Assembly (NCBI GenBank): GCA_037043015.1
Contig: CM073327.1
Span: 7,236,727 to 7,300,726 of the forward strand
Direction of reading: 5' to 3'
DNA from: Bryum argenteum
Lineage: Eukaryota > Streptophyta > Bryopsida > Bryales > Bryaceae
Length of the DNA stretch: 64,000 nucleotides
A model generated the notes under the pieces. That model was not told where the DNA came from and searched no databases. It saw nothing but the letters and a program-made list of their open reading frames with translations. Each line of letters begins with the position of its first letter. Position 1 is the first letter of the stretch. Below, in pieces: positions 37,244-49,511 of this stretch. A program made the position numbers and the translations under genes.

Positions 37244-38370
37244 ACACCTGGAGGAGCATGACATTGCAGTACCTGGAAGTATGTTGTTCTTCATTTGAGA
37301 GAGAATGTGAGTGAAGAGACACCTGAGTGGAATGTTAAGACTTAGTTGGGTCATGTGTGAATTGTTGCTCTCATTTGCACATAGTAGGATGTTTTATTCT
37401 GCTTAGTTATGAGTTGATGTCTAAAGTTACTTGTCTTTGTGGAGCTTAGAACCCAAAGTCGTGATGCTCTACCACTTGCACATGTGGGGACATGGAATAT
37501 GTTCACACTTTTTACACGAATTTTTGACTGTTGGATGTCTGGACACTATTTTATTATGCGATCATAGTGTTCGAAGTTGATGTAGAACATTTTTTAAGCT
37601 CTTTAATAGACATAGTTCAGCATTGTGCAAAGGGGACTTCATGATTGTTACCTCAAACATTTCAAATGAATGATGTTTTCCATGTAGACAACCAAGTTGA
37701 GAATGCCTATGCGAAATCTTAGAGACCCATCACACTTTCTGAACGAGCACAAGGAACTTAGCTACATATCCAACAATATTAGTTTGAGGAAAAAATATAA
37801 TTTTATGCAAATATTTTCTAACCAAATAATTTCTTTTATAAAATGTGACATACTTACATTCATTGTGATGCATTGCACAAAGTTCAGCTTTGAAGTAAAC
37901 ACTAAATATGGAATTAGTATAATTTCTCAAATGTATAATGCCCTTTTTGGAATCATGCAAAATATTTCTAAAACATTTCAAAATAGTTTTGAAATAGTAT
38001 TCAAATACACGAAGTAATTGTATTGGGACTTTGGTATCTCTCCTCAATGCTCTTTTTTTATATAATTTGAGTGCAAATTTTTTTTTGGTGTAAGGAATCA
38101 ATATACATGTCTACTATTTGACATGTAGAGCATAGTCTTACAATACATGCTACTAGCCTTCCATTACACTTATAACATTATATGTTGTGCACGTCTATCC
38201 AAATTTGTTGAAACAATACCGTTCTCATTCTCAAGTGACAAACTAAAAAAGATTGTAATAGAGTGCTTGAAAAGAGTATGTCGTTTCCATTCTCAAGTGC
38301 CAAATCAGAGAAAAGTATGATAAAGGTGGTACACAACAAAAGGATGCATTTCTTATTCTCAGGACAAACT

Positions 38371-39099
38371 CAAAAGAAAATACATTAGAATAAAATACAA
38401 TAGAGAACTTACAGAGCATAATTATAATTTGAAAGTGATTTTCAAATTTGAACATATTGCATCAATAGGAAGAGGATGGGTTTGATGCAATACCAAGAGC
38501 TCACCAACGGTGACAATAAGCAGTACTTCCTACGGCGAGTGAGGGCATAGACCGGTGAGTGAGGGCATAGAAGCAAGTTTGGCAAACAAGGACAGAGAAG
38601 GAAATTTGGTAGGTGGGTGGGCTTGCCGCAAGCTTTGCTGTACCGCCTGTGTGGCTACAAGGTAGTAGTTGGCTTGGTAGAGGAAGCCCTAGTCGAAGTC
38701 CTAGACCAAGCTGGCTTCTCACCTTCTGCTCGTGTTGTTTTTGCTCTAGTTATGTCATAACTCAGTCACTAATATATCATATTGTAGTCATTTTCACAAA
38801 TAGGAGTTATACATTGGGTTTTCTCATCTTACTTTCCAATAATAAAGTTCTTTGATGATTTGTATATTGGTTCTACGTTGTAGTAATTGTGTAGTAGTCA
38901 TGTTGTAAGGACCTACATACAAGGACACATACAACTTTTGGAAGCACTTTAAAATAAATTGGAGGTGGAGCCTGGGTTCTAAACTAAAAAAGAAGCATGG
39001 AATGACAAGTGGAAGGGCGATTTATGTAGTAGAAACCTCATAAGTTTCTACATCATACATTACACGAGATTAATAAACTTCAAGTCACTAAACTCCTTG
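38371..39099. other. Spacer between units A and A'
   Basis: AT-rich DNA with a two-copy 16-bp repeat (GTGAGTGAGGGCATAG) at about 38536-38572. No gene is supported. Confidence 0.4.
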
Positions 39100-39532
39100 T
39101 GCCATTTTGCCAAAGCCTTGATGTGCCATCTTGGTTGTGTTCTAAAACACGCCATTTTATAAATGTATAATTGAACTCTGGTTCACAAATATTTTTGCGT
39201 GTAAAAAGGCACGTTTTTTAATATCACAAATGTCCTTTGTAGCCAATTTCTGTAATATCACCAAAAATTCCGTAATATCACACTTTTAATAGTTTTTGAC
39301 CTTTGAGCACGATCAAAGAGCAATATTTTTTAATAGCCGTTTAGAAATTTTTCTGTCGAAAGTCAAATATTTTTGACCGGTCATTCAAGAACATTGTTGT
39401 TCTTGAACGGCAATTGAGGAACATTTTCCCTTTGATGTCATAAATAGACAAAACCAATGATATTTCTTCATTTTAAACATTCCAAAATGCGACATTTTAC
39501 CATATCAACGCCATTTTAACGGAATTGAGGTT
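39100..39532 (-). mobile_element. MITE-family copy (AACCTCAATTCCG ends), inverted, left end unclear
   Basis: It ends with CCATTTTAACGGAATTGAGG, the reverse complement of the left end of the complete element at 46935-47368, and shares internal phrases such as AATATCACC, GGTTTTTGACCTTTG-like text and GTTGTTCTTGAACGGC. The other terminus is decayed. Confidence 0.6.
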
Positions 39533-39946
39533 ATAGACAGTGCCAACCGTGGTTCTATTGAAAGCGAGGCGCACAAAGGAGTAAGTCGAGGAGGACATAC
39601 TCCTACCTTGCACCAAGCTGTTTGTAGAATATTGCCCTCTGACCCCATTCATTGGTCAAAAACCATTTAAAAGTGTGATATTATGGGATTTCTAATAATA
39701 TCATAGAAAGCAATTGCTATTACGGAGGAGTTGTGGAAGTGCGTCATATTAAAAAATGGGTTATTCTACAAGCATAAATATTTCTAAACATTCCAAAATA
39801 TGCCTATACAAAATATGCACGTTCTATAACATGGCCAAAATGGCACATGAGGGCTTTGGCAAAATGGTACAATTGTACAAGAAATACGGTCATTTTAGAA
39901 AAATTGAGGTTTAGGACTAAGTTTTCCGTTTCAAGTAGATATTTCA

Positions 39947-39952
39947 TATACA

Positions 39953-40026
<74 letters not shown>
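39947..40026. repeat. TA microsatellite
   Basis: Nearly pure TA with a few CA interruptions, following the MITE-family piece that opens unit A'. Unit B has a matching array at 45373-45434. Confidence 0.95.
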
Positions 40027-40032
<6 letters not shown>

Positions 40033-40919
40033 GAATGTTGATTGCCTTCAAATTAGGAATTCAATGTAAATGCCTAATAGATGGAGAGCATATGTAGCAA
40101 ACACTCATTTGTAAATTGCTCAGTTTTGAAAATTATTACCTAGATTTTTCTACACATGATTTCAGACATATTTTACATATTATTGACCTTGCATTACACT
40201 TATACCATCACTTATACTTCTGCACATCTTTCCAATTTTGTTGAAACAATACCGTTCGGAATCTCAAGTAATGAATTGGAACATTCTCAACCATATTTTT
40301 ATTTCATCAAATCCGACTATTCATATCTTAATCTAACAACCAAGTGTTATTTTAAATATCTCAACACAAAGGATTATTTACTTAACTTTGCACTTTTCTC
40401 AATTTGATAAAAAATTCAACACAATCTTGAATGGATTTGCTAAAATCACAAATATACTCAACTCTTAACAAAATTTCTACAATTTCAGCTTCAACCCCAT
40501 GTGCGTAGTTGAAACTGAGACATTTAATTTTCATATGAATTTAAGTACACTTCCATATTTCAATCATTCTAAAGAATTTTTTTGAGTATTAATAAAATTT
40601 TATATATCTATCCTAAGGGTACTACCTTTAATGCATTGCCAAGTTAATGAACTACAAGACATCACTCGTAGTGACATCTTAGAGTTAACCAAATCAAAGT
40701 GATGAGTCGGAATGGAGTATTACCTTTGATGCACTTCCTTGGTGCAACCTGTAATATTCTATTCACACAAGAAAATGAAAATCAACCACCCCAATGTGGA
40801 CGCTAACTCTTGTCGTACAATATTCCCCATAAGTAAGGTCCATGTCGCCCCGACGGACTAGCTCTTTATACGGTACTTTAAAAAAGAAAATCCCATGTTT
40901 ATTATTTTTGTATATGTCC

Positions 40920-40922
<3 letters not shown>

Positions 40923-40991
<69 letters not shown>
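40923..40991. repeat. TA microsatellite
   Basis: About 34 uninterrupted TA units. At the homologous place unit B has T-runs with single A interruptions (46168-46203), and unit C has AT units plus an A-run (62962-63010). Confidence 0.95.
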
Positions 40992-40994
<3 letters not shown>

Positions 40995-42467
40995 TAAAAA
41001 ATAATAATTATGCATAGTCCAAAAAATATAAGAAGAAGGTAGGTAGGTAGGTTGGGAGGTTGATACGTTGGTGGGTACGAAGGATTGCCGAACGAATACC
41101 CAATTCTTTTATCTATAAAGATAATATTCATCCATCCAATAATTAGTACATCTCTTCAAAGTATATAACTCTTCGAGAATTTTTTATTTATATTTAAAGT
41201 CAGATATACTACTACAATACAATATTTGGCGATTTCAATTCATAATTTCTTTGAATTTTCATCAAGTTCTAAATTAATTCTTAGTGTTTTAGGAAATTTT
41301 GAAGTAAATTGATTTCTTGTCAAATCTCACGTCTCCATGATCGCGTGAGGTATCATAAATTATGACGAAGGGGAATCTCTAAATCAAATGTCCATAAGTT
41401 AATTTGTCTTTTCTCACTTAAATTGCACAAATTGTTTATATACTTAAGGTACATGGTTTGTTTTGTTTTGGATGACAACAAGATCTTGAGAAGTGGCTCG
41501 GGAGGTGTCGATGAAAGTCCATATCTTTGTTGTTTCACGGGCACTACTTGGATTGTAAATCCAATGTGGAACTAGTATTTGGACCGGGACTTGCATTAGG
41601 AGTTCTAGATGTGTTGAGGTGCTCGTATCAGGACTCGCATGGGGACACTCAGCCACGCCAGGATACTAAGGGACCTGTGCTGGGAAAAAGCGAGACCTAG
41701 GCCGGAAAGTGCTGCAAAACTTGTACTAGGACTTGAAGTAGAACTCGTATTGCGACCAACGTTGTCTTATCAGACAAAATTCCTATTCATTTGTCAGTCA
41801 CAATTTAGATGAGATGTACATTTGATACATTGACGCCGTCTTAGATGTACATCTCACCAAAATTGTGTTTGAGAAATGAGACGGAATTTTGTCTGATAAG
41901 ACAACCCTAACCGGGAGTCGGGGACTAGTTGTGGGACTTGTATTGGGACTCGTAGCACAACTCAAAGTGGTCATGCATGGCAACTCTCGGGTGAAAATTT
42001 GGCAGAGGAGAACGGTCTAGGAGCATAGAAATTTTCTTGACTTTTTGAGGTGCGGGTAAGGCCAAAGAAGAGGGTCTCTGTTTCGTTTTGTTTTGATTAT
42101 TTTGTTTCTTATTTCTTTTAACCCGTCTGCAATTAGAGGGGAAAAATTATAATAAGTTTCTCTCTGCTGCACTAAGGGAAAATTAGATGAAATTCGTTTC
42201 TTGATTTTTTTCTTTGAACCCAGTTATGGAATTTTGTGGGTAATTTTTGGAAAGTTCGAGACAAGGTAAAGGTGGTTTGGGGGTTGGGGTTCCCACAAGT
42301 ATAGGGTTTGAAAAGAGTAAATAACAAGTTTCCAAATAGAAAAGAAGATATTGCTCATATGAAGTATGCAAACATGGATAAGGAAGGAGTTCGGGTTAGA
42401 GATTGAGATAGAGGCAAAGACGGGGAAACAAAGATATCAACATGATTTGGGCTAGAGATTGTGATAG

Positions 42468-43053
42468 TGTTAACGGAATATTTGTAGCATATTTGCTAGG
42501 CTATTTTTAGACTAATCTCTACCCGGCATGTATAAACCCGGTAGTCGATACCCGGTAGGGTCAGTAGGTTGGATATTTATTTGTCAAGATTAGAGTCTTA
42601 GACTCGTTTTAGACATCCGACCAGTCGCTGACTAGGCCCATACCGGCTGACCTCTTTTGATCGGCTGGATCTGTCAATCAAATCCAACGACCATATGTAT
42701 CACTCTGCACTATGTGAGAGTTGTTGCTAGTTAATCTACTCTTTTCTGCTGATAACCAAAGAGTCTTGCACGGTCTTCTTCTATGTTCTTTTGCTGTGTA
42801 AATGTTTGAATAGACTAGCCGACTTCTCTCTCTAGGGTCTCTGATATGTTTGTTAGAATCGCTTGTTTTCTCTTCCTTTTGTGTTTGACAGATCTGGCGT
42901 AGAGGTGTTCGGTAACCCTAGTCTCTCACTTGCTTGTAAAGTAAACGGCTGCCTCTTCTTGTTAGTTGCAATTTCTATGATCCGACCTGATTGCGACTAG
43001 TAGGAAAACTAACCTATACACGTTAGGGTAAGTTTCTAGAAAACCCATTAACA
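42468..43053. mobile_element. Solo LTR in unit A'
   Basis: A 586-bp element beginning TGTTAACGG and ending CCCATTAACA, flanked by GATAG on the left and GATAC on the right (a 5-bp target duplication with one change). Unit A keeps the uninterrupted sequence (AATAGGAACTACAAATTC, about 35031). No internal retrotransposon region is attached. The same insertion is in units B and C, so it predates their duplication and is older than the B/C split. Confidence 0.85.
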
Positions 43054-43307
43054 GATACGAACTACAAATTCAAATTTTGATATTGGATGCAACAACACCG
43101 GAGGGTCATACAAGTTCATTATTTTGTTACTCTCTCTTGGACGTAAAACAACTTTTAGGTGAAATTTTGCTTTTTGTCTGTAACTTGTAAGTCCTTCATG
43201 TTGATGCATTGACAAGGTCTACCTAGCTTGCGTAAGAATTGGAAAGTGATTGCAAAGTGATTGATGTTGATTTTCTTGAATAATAGGTGTGGCGTATCTT
43301 TCACAAA

Positions 43308-45003
43308 ATGGAAAACAATCGTGGCAAAGCTGTGCACAAGGAGACCTTGGAGGAGGCGCCAATTCATGCTACGGATCTTCCTCAAGACATGGCCTCTATA
43401 TCGAATGAGCAAGCACAACCGCATGGAATCATCAACGTTGTAGACGCGGTTAGTACGGTCACTACTCACGCTAGAACTTCTTGCTTTTTGTTGATCACTA
43501 ATGATTTGTTATTTAGGTTTGAAGTTTTCCCTTCCTTGCATTAGTCGCTTGTTTATTGGGGATTCTAGTCATCATTGGTTTGGAAAGTGAGGAGTTTATA
43601 CGTAACAACTCTAGTCTAGCTTATCGATATCAATGATGTTAACCCTAAAATCGAATGGCTTCAAAAGTACTAAAACTCCATAACTCCTTTCATTTTCAGT
43701 GACGAAGGTGCAAATTTCTAGTTTGTTGATATTGTTTGAGGTCTATAATTGTAGGATCTTGTAGATAACTTGTATGTTCATAAATGTACACTACCTCATC
43801 ATCTTGAGAAGTCCACCTGCTTGATGTGACATGAATATTGTCCAGTTCATAACATGTACTTGAAATGATTGTATCAACTTCTGTTCGCTGAATTCTTATG
43901 CTACTATTTTCAAGCTCACCAAATACAAGTCTTTGAAACTTAGAAATTCATCTTTCACGAGAAATTATGTAAATACTATGGTCAACATGAAACTTTTGCT
44001 TAATACTACCATGGTGAATAAAATTCAGAATATTTCTTGCTATAATGTGTAGAATACATATACTTAGTACACTTACATCTCTCATTGTATGAATTACCTC
44101 CTCAAGTAACAAATCAAAAGTCAAGGGAGTGTAGAAAGTACTGACCCAACATGCCTAACTTTAGGATGATGTAATTTTCTCCAAAATGATTAGAAATTAC
44201 AAAGTGCCTTAGAATCATAAGAATGGCCAAGAAAGTTCATTTTGACTTAAAATTATCAAAAATGATTGAAACATAGAGATATTCATTTCTTGAAGTTGGC
44301 ATGTTTAGCCTAACACTTTCTTTACTTCCTTGCCATCTTCATTCGTTATGTAATAGAAAAATCTTACAATGAGAATTGTACGTGTAAATGTGTTCTAAAC
44401 GTCATGGCAAGAGGAATTCAGAGATTCAGTCACCATGGTAATGCTATACAAAATTTACATTTTGAATATTTATAGAATTACCATAAAGGATGTATATCTA
44501 AGTTTGAGAGAGTCTTCACTCTTAGTTGAAGCTTGATAATATTGTCTGTTGTAGATAGATAGAAACTCCGGTCCCTTTCTAAGGGGCCGGCGTGAATGAA
44601 GTGTCTGTTCGTAATGCTATTATTCCGATGGCCACCGGACAAGGGGAAATTGGAACAATACTACTTCCCCCTCTCGAGGGTGGACACTATAACTACGCTA
44701 GTTTCTAGCCTAGTTACTAGTGCCTTGAAGATACTTGACATAGTACCTCCGCTAAGGGCTTTGAGGTACCCACACAACAAGGTCAAAAGACCCCCCACAA
44801 TAGTTGGGTGGACTATAGTGGTGAGCACCACGCCGGCATGGGGAATAGAACCCACGACCTCCTCATCGGGGGCCTAAGCCCTAACCACCAAGCCAAGGCT
44901 TGTGGTGCCTTTGTCTGATGTACTATTCAGGTACCAGCCAATCCTCATGTCGAGATACCGGATGCCTACATCGATCCGCACATCACCTTGACTGCGGAAG
45001 AAT
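43308..45003 (+). pseudogene. Amplicon gene copy A', truncated after the start of exon 2
   Basis: Exon 1 (43308-43448, 47 codons: MENNRGKAVHKETLEEAPIH and onward) is open and ends at a GT donor. Exon 2 starts at 44931 (VPANPHVEIPDAYIDPH) but is lost after about 24 codons, where similarity switches to the opening segment of unit B. Exon 3 is absent. A SINE lies in the first intron just before exon 2. Confidence 0.75.
44549..44910 (-). mobile_element. Complete tRNA-derived SINE with 7-bp target duplication
   Basis: On the minus strand the head reads like a tRNA gene: A box TGGCTTGGTGG and B box GGTTCTATTCC about 40 bases apart. The body follows, then a tail of TCTA repeats. It is flanked by TTGTCTG at 44542-44548 and 44911-44917. 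Units B and C have no insertion here, so it arrived after unit A' separated. Two decayed relatives lie at 11234-11340 and 27945-28107. The internal Pol III boxes show it is a SINE, not a tRNA gene. Confidence 0.88.
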
Positions 45004-45370
45004 ACCAAAAGCCAGGCGCAAAAATGAGTGAGTTGAGGACATAATATACTCCTACCTTGCAGTAGCTGTTTCTAAATTAAATATTACCTTCTTACCCATT
45101 CATAGGTCAAAAAACATTTAAAAGTGTGATATTATGGAAGGTTTGATAATATCATAGAACCAATTGCTACAACAGTGGAGTTAAGGATGTGTGTTATAAT
45201 GGAAAACGTTTCATACTATAGGTAAATATTTCTAAACCTTCCAAAATTTGCTTGTAAAATGGCACGTTTTAGAACGCAACCAAAATGGCACATGAGGGTT
45301 TTGGCAATATGGTACAACTGTACAAGGAATACTGCGACTTTAATGAAACTGAGGTTTAGGACTAAGTGTT

Positions 45371-45372
<2 letters not shown>

Positions 45373-45434
<62 letters not shown>
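45373..45434. repeat. TA microsatellite
   Basis: About 31 uninterrupted TA units in the opening segment of unit B, homologous to 39947-40026. Confidence 0.95.
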
Positions 45435-45438
<4 letters not shown>

Positions 45439-46934
45439 CTAAACGTTCAATACCTTCAATGTAAGAATTCAATATAAATGTCTAATAGATGGAAGGCATG
45501 AGTAGCAAACACTCATTTGTAAATTGCTTTGCTTTGAAAATTATTACCTAAAATTTTATACATATGATTCTACACATAATTTACATATATCAACCTTGCA
45601 TTATATTTATAGCATCCCTTATACTTTTGCACATCTATCCAGTTTTGTTGAAACAATACCGTTTTGATTCTCAAGTAATAAATTGGAAGATTCTCAACAA
45701 TATTTTCATTCATGAGATCCGACTATTCATATCTTAATCTAACAACCAAGTGTTATTCTAAGAAACTCAACATAAACTAATAAAAGTGGATCATTTTATT
45801 AACTTTGCACTTTTCTCAATTTGATAAAAAAACTCAAAACAATCTTGAATGAATATGTTGAAATCACAAAAATACTCAACTCTTAACAAAATTGCTACAA
45901 CTTCGGTTCCAACCCCAACTGCAACTTGAGGCTAAGACATATTACTTTCATATGAATTTAAGCACACTTTCATATTTCAATCATTCTAAAGAATTTTTTT
46001 TGAATATTAATAAATTTTAATAGATCTATCCTAAGGGTACTACTTTTAATGCATTGCAAAGTTAATGGACTACAAGACATCACTCGTAGTGACATCTTAG
46101 AGTTTACCAAATCAAAGGGATGAGTCGGAATGGAGTATTACCTTTGATGCACTTCCTTGGTGCAACGTGTAATTTTTTTATTTTTTTATTTTTTTATTTT
46201 TTAAAAATTATTTATTTATGTCTAAGAAATAATAATTATGCATAGTCCAAAAAATATAAGAAGAAGGTAGGTAGGTAGGTTGGGAGTTTGATACGTTGGT
46301 GGGTACGAAGGGTTGCTGAATGAATACCCAATTCTTTTATATATAGAGATAATATTCATTCATTCAATAATTAGTACATCTCTTCAAAGTATATAACTCT
46401 TCGAGAATTTTTGATTAATAATTAAAGTCAGATATACTACTACAATACAATATTTGGCGATTTCAATTCATAATTTCTTTTAATTTTCAACACGTTCTAA
46501 AATAATTCTTAGTGTTTTAGGAAATTTTGAAGTAAATTGATTTCTTGTCAAATCTCACGTCTCCATGATCGCGTGAGGTATCATAAATTATGACGAAGGG
46601 GAACCCCTAAATCAAATGTCCATAAGTTAATTTGTCTTTTCTCACTTAAAGTGCACAAATTGTTTATATACTTAAGGTACATGGTTTGTTTTGTTTAGGT
46701 TGACAACAAGGTCTTGAGAAGTGGCTCGGAAGGTGTCGATGAAAGTCCATATCTTTGTTGTTTCACGGGCACTACTTGGATTGTAAATCCAATGTGGAAC
46801 TAGTATTTGGACCGGGACTTGCATTAGGAGTTCTAGATGTGTTGAGGAGCTCGTATCAGGACTCGTATAGGGACACTCAGCCACGCTGGGATACTAAGGG
46901 ACTTGTGCTGGAATGTGCTTCAAAACTTGTACTA

Positions 46935-47368
46935 AACCTCAATTCCGTTAAAATGGAGTTATTCTGCTAAAATGGCGCTTTTTGGGGTGCTTAAAATGAA
47001 AAAATGATGTTAATTTTCGTCGCGTTTTGAAGTTTCATATGCATGATAGGGTAAATATTTCTGAACGGCCGTTCAAAAACAACAATGTTTCTAAAGGGCC
47101 GTTCAGAAAAATTGCCCTTTTACTGTGTCCGAAGGTCAAAAACCTTTAAAACTGTGTGATATTATGGATATTTTGGTGATATTACGGAAATTTTGGTGAT
47201 ATTACGGAGTACATGTGTGATATTAATAAACATGTCATTTTATAGGCATAAATACTTCTGAACTTCACTTCAAAAATATGGTTGTAAACTGGCACGTTTG
47301 CACAATATGGCACTTTAGCTCTGCTGGAATGGCACATAGAATAGTGCCATTTTAACGGAATTGATGTT
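46935..47368. mobile_element. Complete 434-bp MITE (AACCTCAATTCCG ends)
   Basis: Left end AACCTCAATTCCGTTAAAAT; the right end read in reverse is AACATCAATTCCGTTAAAAT. It is flanked by ACTA on both sides (46931-46934 and 47369-47372). Unit A' has the empty site CTTGTACTAGGACTTG near 41716. The interior carries repeated (T)GGTGATATTACGGA phrases and no coding frame. Unit C has it at the same site (ending at 62242). Superfamily not assigned. Confidence 0.85.
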
Positions 47369-47497
47369 ACTAGGACTTGAAGCGGAACTCGTATTGCAAC
47401 CAACGTTGTCTTATCAGACAAAATTCCTATTTATTTGTCAGTCACAATTTAGATGAAAATGATGTACATTTGATACATTGATGTCGTCTTAGATGTA

Positions 47498-48340
47498 CAG
47501 TAGGGTCCAACATGGAATGACGTTTTTGATTTTGTAGGGAACAAAAGCTCCTTCATGCATATGTGGCATTCAAATTCTCTACAAGTGTATACATTGGGAT
47601 GTGACAAGTGTGCACAACTAAATTTGGATGTTCTTGATTTTTTGAGAAGAATTTTTATTTAGGTGTTGTATCATATGGACAATTTCATACTAAAAGATCA
47701 CTATCCACCCTTTTAAGCATGAACATTCCAAACACGCTCTTGAATTGCTCTCGCAATTACACATGTCGGTAGATTGTGAGTAAATTTTTTGTGTAAGCTT
47801 TTAGAGCTTGAATTTTGGCACACTAGTCATTAACATGTAGCTTATCTTGTGACAAAGATTTCAAGGGAAATGGGCCATTTTTTAGCCATTGGGAGGGTGT
47901 CACAGTTGGTTGGAGTGGAGTTGATTTCTACAAGCATACCGCAAAATAACACATGTTGGTAGATTGGGAATATCTTCTTTTTCACTAATATTTTGGACTT
48001 CAGATTTTTACCATATATTTCTAACACAAATTGTGTTCTACTACGAAAAAAAATCAAAGTAAGGAAAAATAATCTCAATTTCTTGGGAGGATGTCAAAGT
48101 TGGCATGAGTGAAAAATAATTTACAGCTACCTATCTTGGTAGATTTTGTATAACTTTTTTTGGTGTATTTTTTGGATTTGAGACTTGGTAGGCATACTAA
48201 CAACTTGATTTCAAGTCTATGGCAAAATTTTCAAGGTGAAATAACAATTTTTTGAGCTCTCTAGAGGCTTCCAAAGTAGGCAGACTTGATTATTTTCCCA
48301 CTACATAACCAAAAACGCCATTCCATGTTCGACCCTACTA
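47498..48340. mobile_element. Mariner-like non-autonomous element in unit B only
   Basis: It starts CAGTAGGGTCCAACATGG and ends, read in reverse, TAGTAGGGTCGAACATGG. The inverted repeats extend about 29 bases with a few mismatches. A TA on each side (47496-47497, 48341-48342) replaces the empty site GATGTACATCTC seen in unit A' (near 41826). TA target and CAGT-like ends fit Tc1/mariner. No full transposase frame is visible in 843 bp. Confidence 0.82.
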
Positions 48341-48724
48341 TACATCTCATCAAATTTGTGTTTGACAAATGAGTAGGGATTTTGTCTATTAAGACAACCC
48401 TAACCGGAAGTCCGGAACTACTTGTGGGACTTGTATTGGGACTCGTAGCACAACTCGAAGTGGTCATGCATGGCATCTCTCGGGTGGAATTTGTGAGTAG
48501 TTTTTGGAAAGTTCTGTACAAGGTGAAGGTGGTTAAGGGGTTGGGGTTCCCACACGTTTAGGGTTTGGGAAGAGTAAATAACAAGTTTCCAGATAGAAAA
48601 GAAGATATTGCCTAAGAGAAGTACACAAACATAGATAAGGAAGGAGTTCCAGTTAGAGTTTGAGATAGAGGCAAAGACGAGGAAATAAAGATATCAACGT
48701 GATTTGGGCTAGAGATTGTGATAG

Positions 48725-49440
48725 TGTTAACGGAATATTCGTAGCATATTTGCTAGGCTATTTACAAACTAATCTATACCCGGCATGTATAGACTCGGTA
48801 GTCGATACCCGGTAGGGTGAGTAGGTCGGATATTTATTTGGCAAAACTAGAGCCCTAGACATGTTTTAGACATCCGGTGAGTCGCTGACTAGGCCCATGT
48901 CGGCTGACCTCTTTTGATCGGCTGGATCTGGCTGTCAGCGGCACCTAACAACTATATGTATCACTCTCCAGCCTCCACTATGTAAGAGTTGAATCTACTC
49001 TTTTCGGCTGGTAACACGAGAGTCTTGCACGATCTTCTACTCTGTTCTGTTGCTGTGTATGTTTGAATAAACTAGCCGACTTCTTTCTCTAGGGTCCCTG
49101 ATATGTTTGTTAGATTCGCTTGTTTTCTCTTCCTTTTGTGTTTGACACATCCGGCGTAAAGGTCTCTGTTCTTTTGCTGTGTATGTTTGAATAGACTAGC
49201 CGACTTCTTTCTCTAGGGTCTAGAGCTGATATGTTTGTTAGAATTGCTTGTTTTCTCTTCCTTTTGTGTTTGACAGATCCGACGTAAAAGTGTCTGGTAA
49301 CCCTAGTATCTGACTTGCTTGTAGAGTATACGGCTCCCTCTTCTTGTTAGTTGCAATTTCTATGATCCGACCTGATTGCGACTAGTAGGAAAACTAACCT
49401 AGACACGTTAGGGTAAGTTTCTAGAAAAACCCCATTAACA
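48725..49440. mobile_element. Solo LTR in unit B, with internal duplication
   Basis: Same insertion as 42468-43053: begins TGTTAACGG, ends CCATTAACA, preceded by GATAG. At 716 bp it is longer because a segment of about 130 bp (containing TGTGTATGTTTGAATA and CTAGCCGACTTCTTTCTCTA) is tandemly duplicated. The unit C copy shares this duplication. Confidence 0.85.
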
Positions 49441-49511
49441 TGTACGAACAACAAATTCTAATTACATTTTTGGATGCGACAACGCCGCAGATGTAACGTA
49501 TTTTTCACAAA

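Larger units (their letters stand above)
33600..38370 (+). repeat. Amplicon unit A
   Basis: This is the first direct copy of the complex unit repeated at 39550-45003, 45004-51960 and, inverted, from 58330. It opens with a segment containing GAGGACATACTCCTAC and a MITE-family piece ending in GAGGTTTAGGACTAAG (about 33994), carries the three-exon gene region, and ends with a roughly 200-bp 3' segment (about 38110-38365) also present at 51.7-51.95 kb. It lacks the solo LTR found in the other units and about 2 kb present in A'. Its first-exon region is tandemly duplicated. Confidence 0.8.
39550..45003 (+). repeat. Amplicon unit A'
   Basis: Second direct copy. It opens like A and B (GAGGACATACTCCTACCTTG), includes two TA arrays, the 41.45-41.70 kb segment shared with B (46.68-46.92 kb) and C (62.25-62.50 kb), a solo LTR, exon 1 of the amplicon gene, its long first intron and a SINE. 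It breaks off inside exon 2, where unit B begins. Confidence 0.8.

Noticed and set aside
44820-44910. tRNA-like A and B boxes on the minus strand
   Set aside because: No acceptor-stem pairing, and the segment is the head of a SINE with tail and target duplications.
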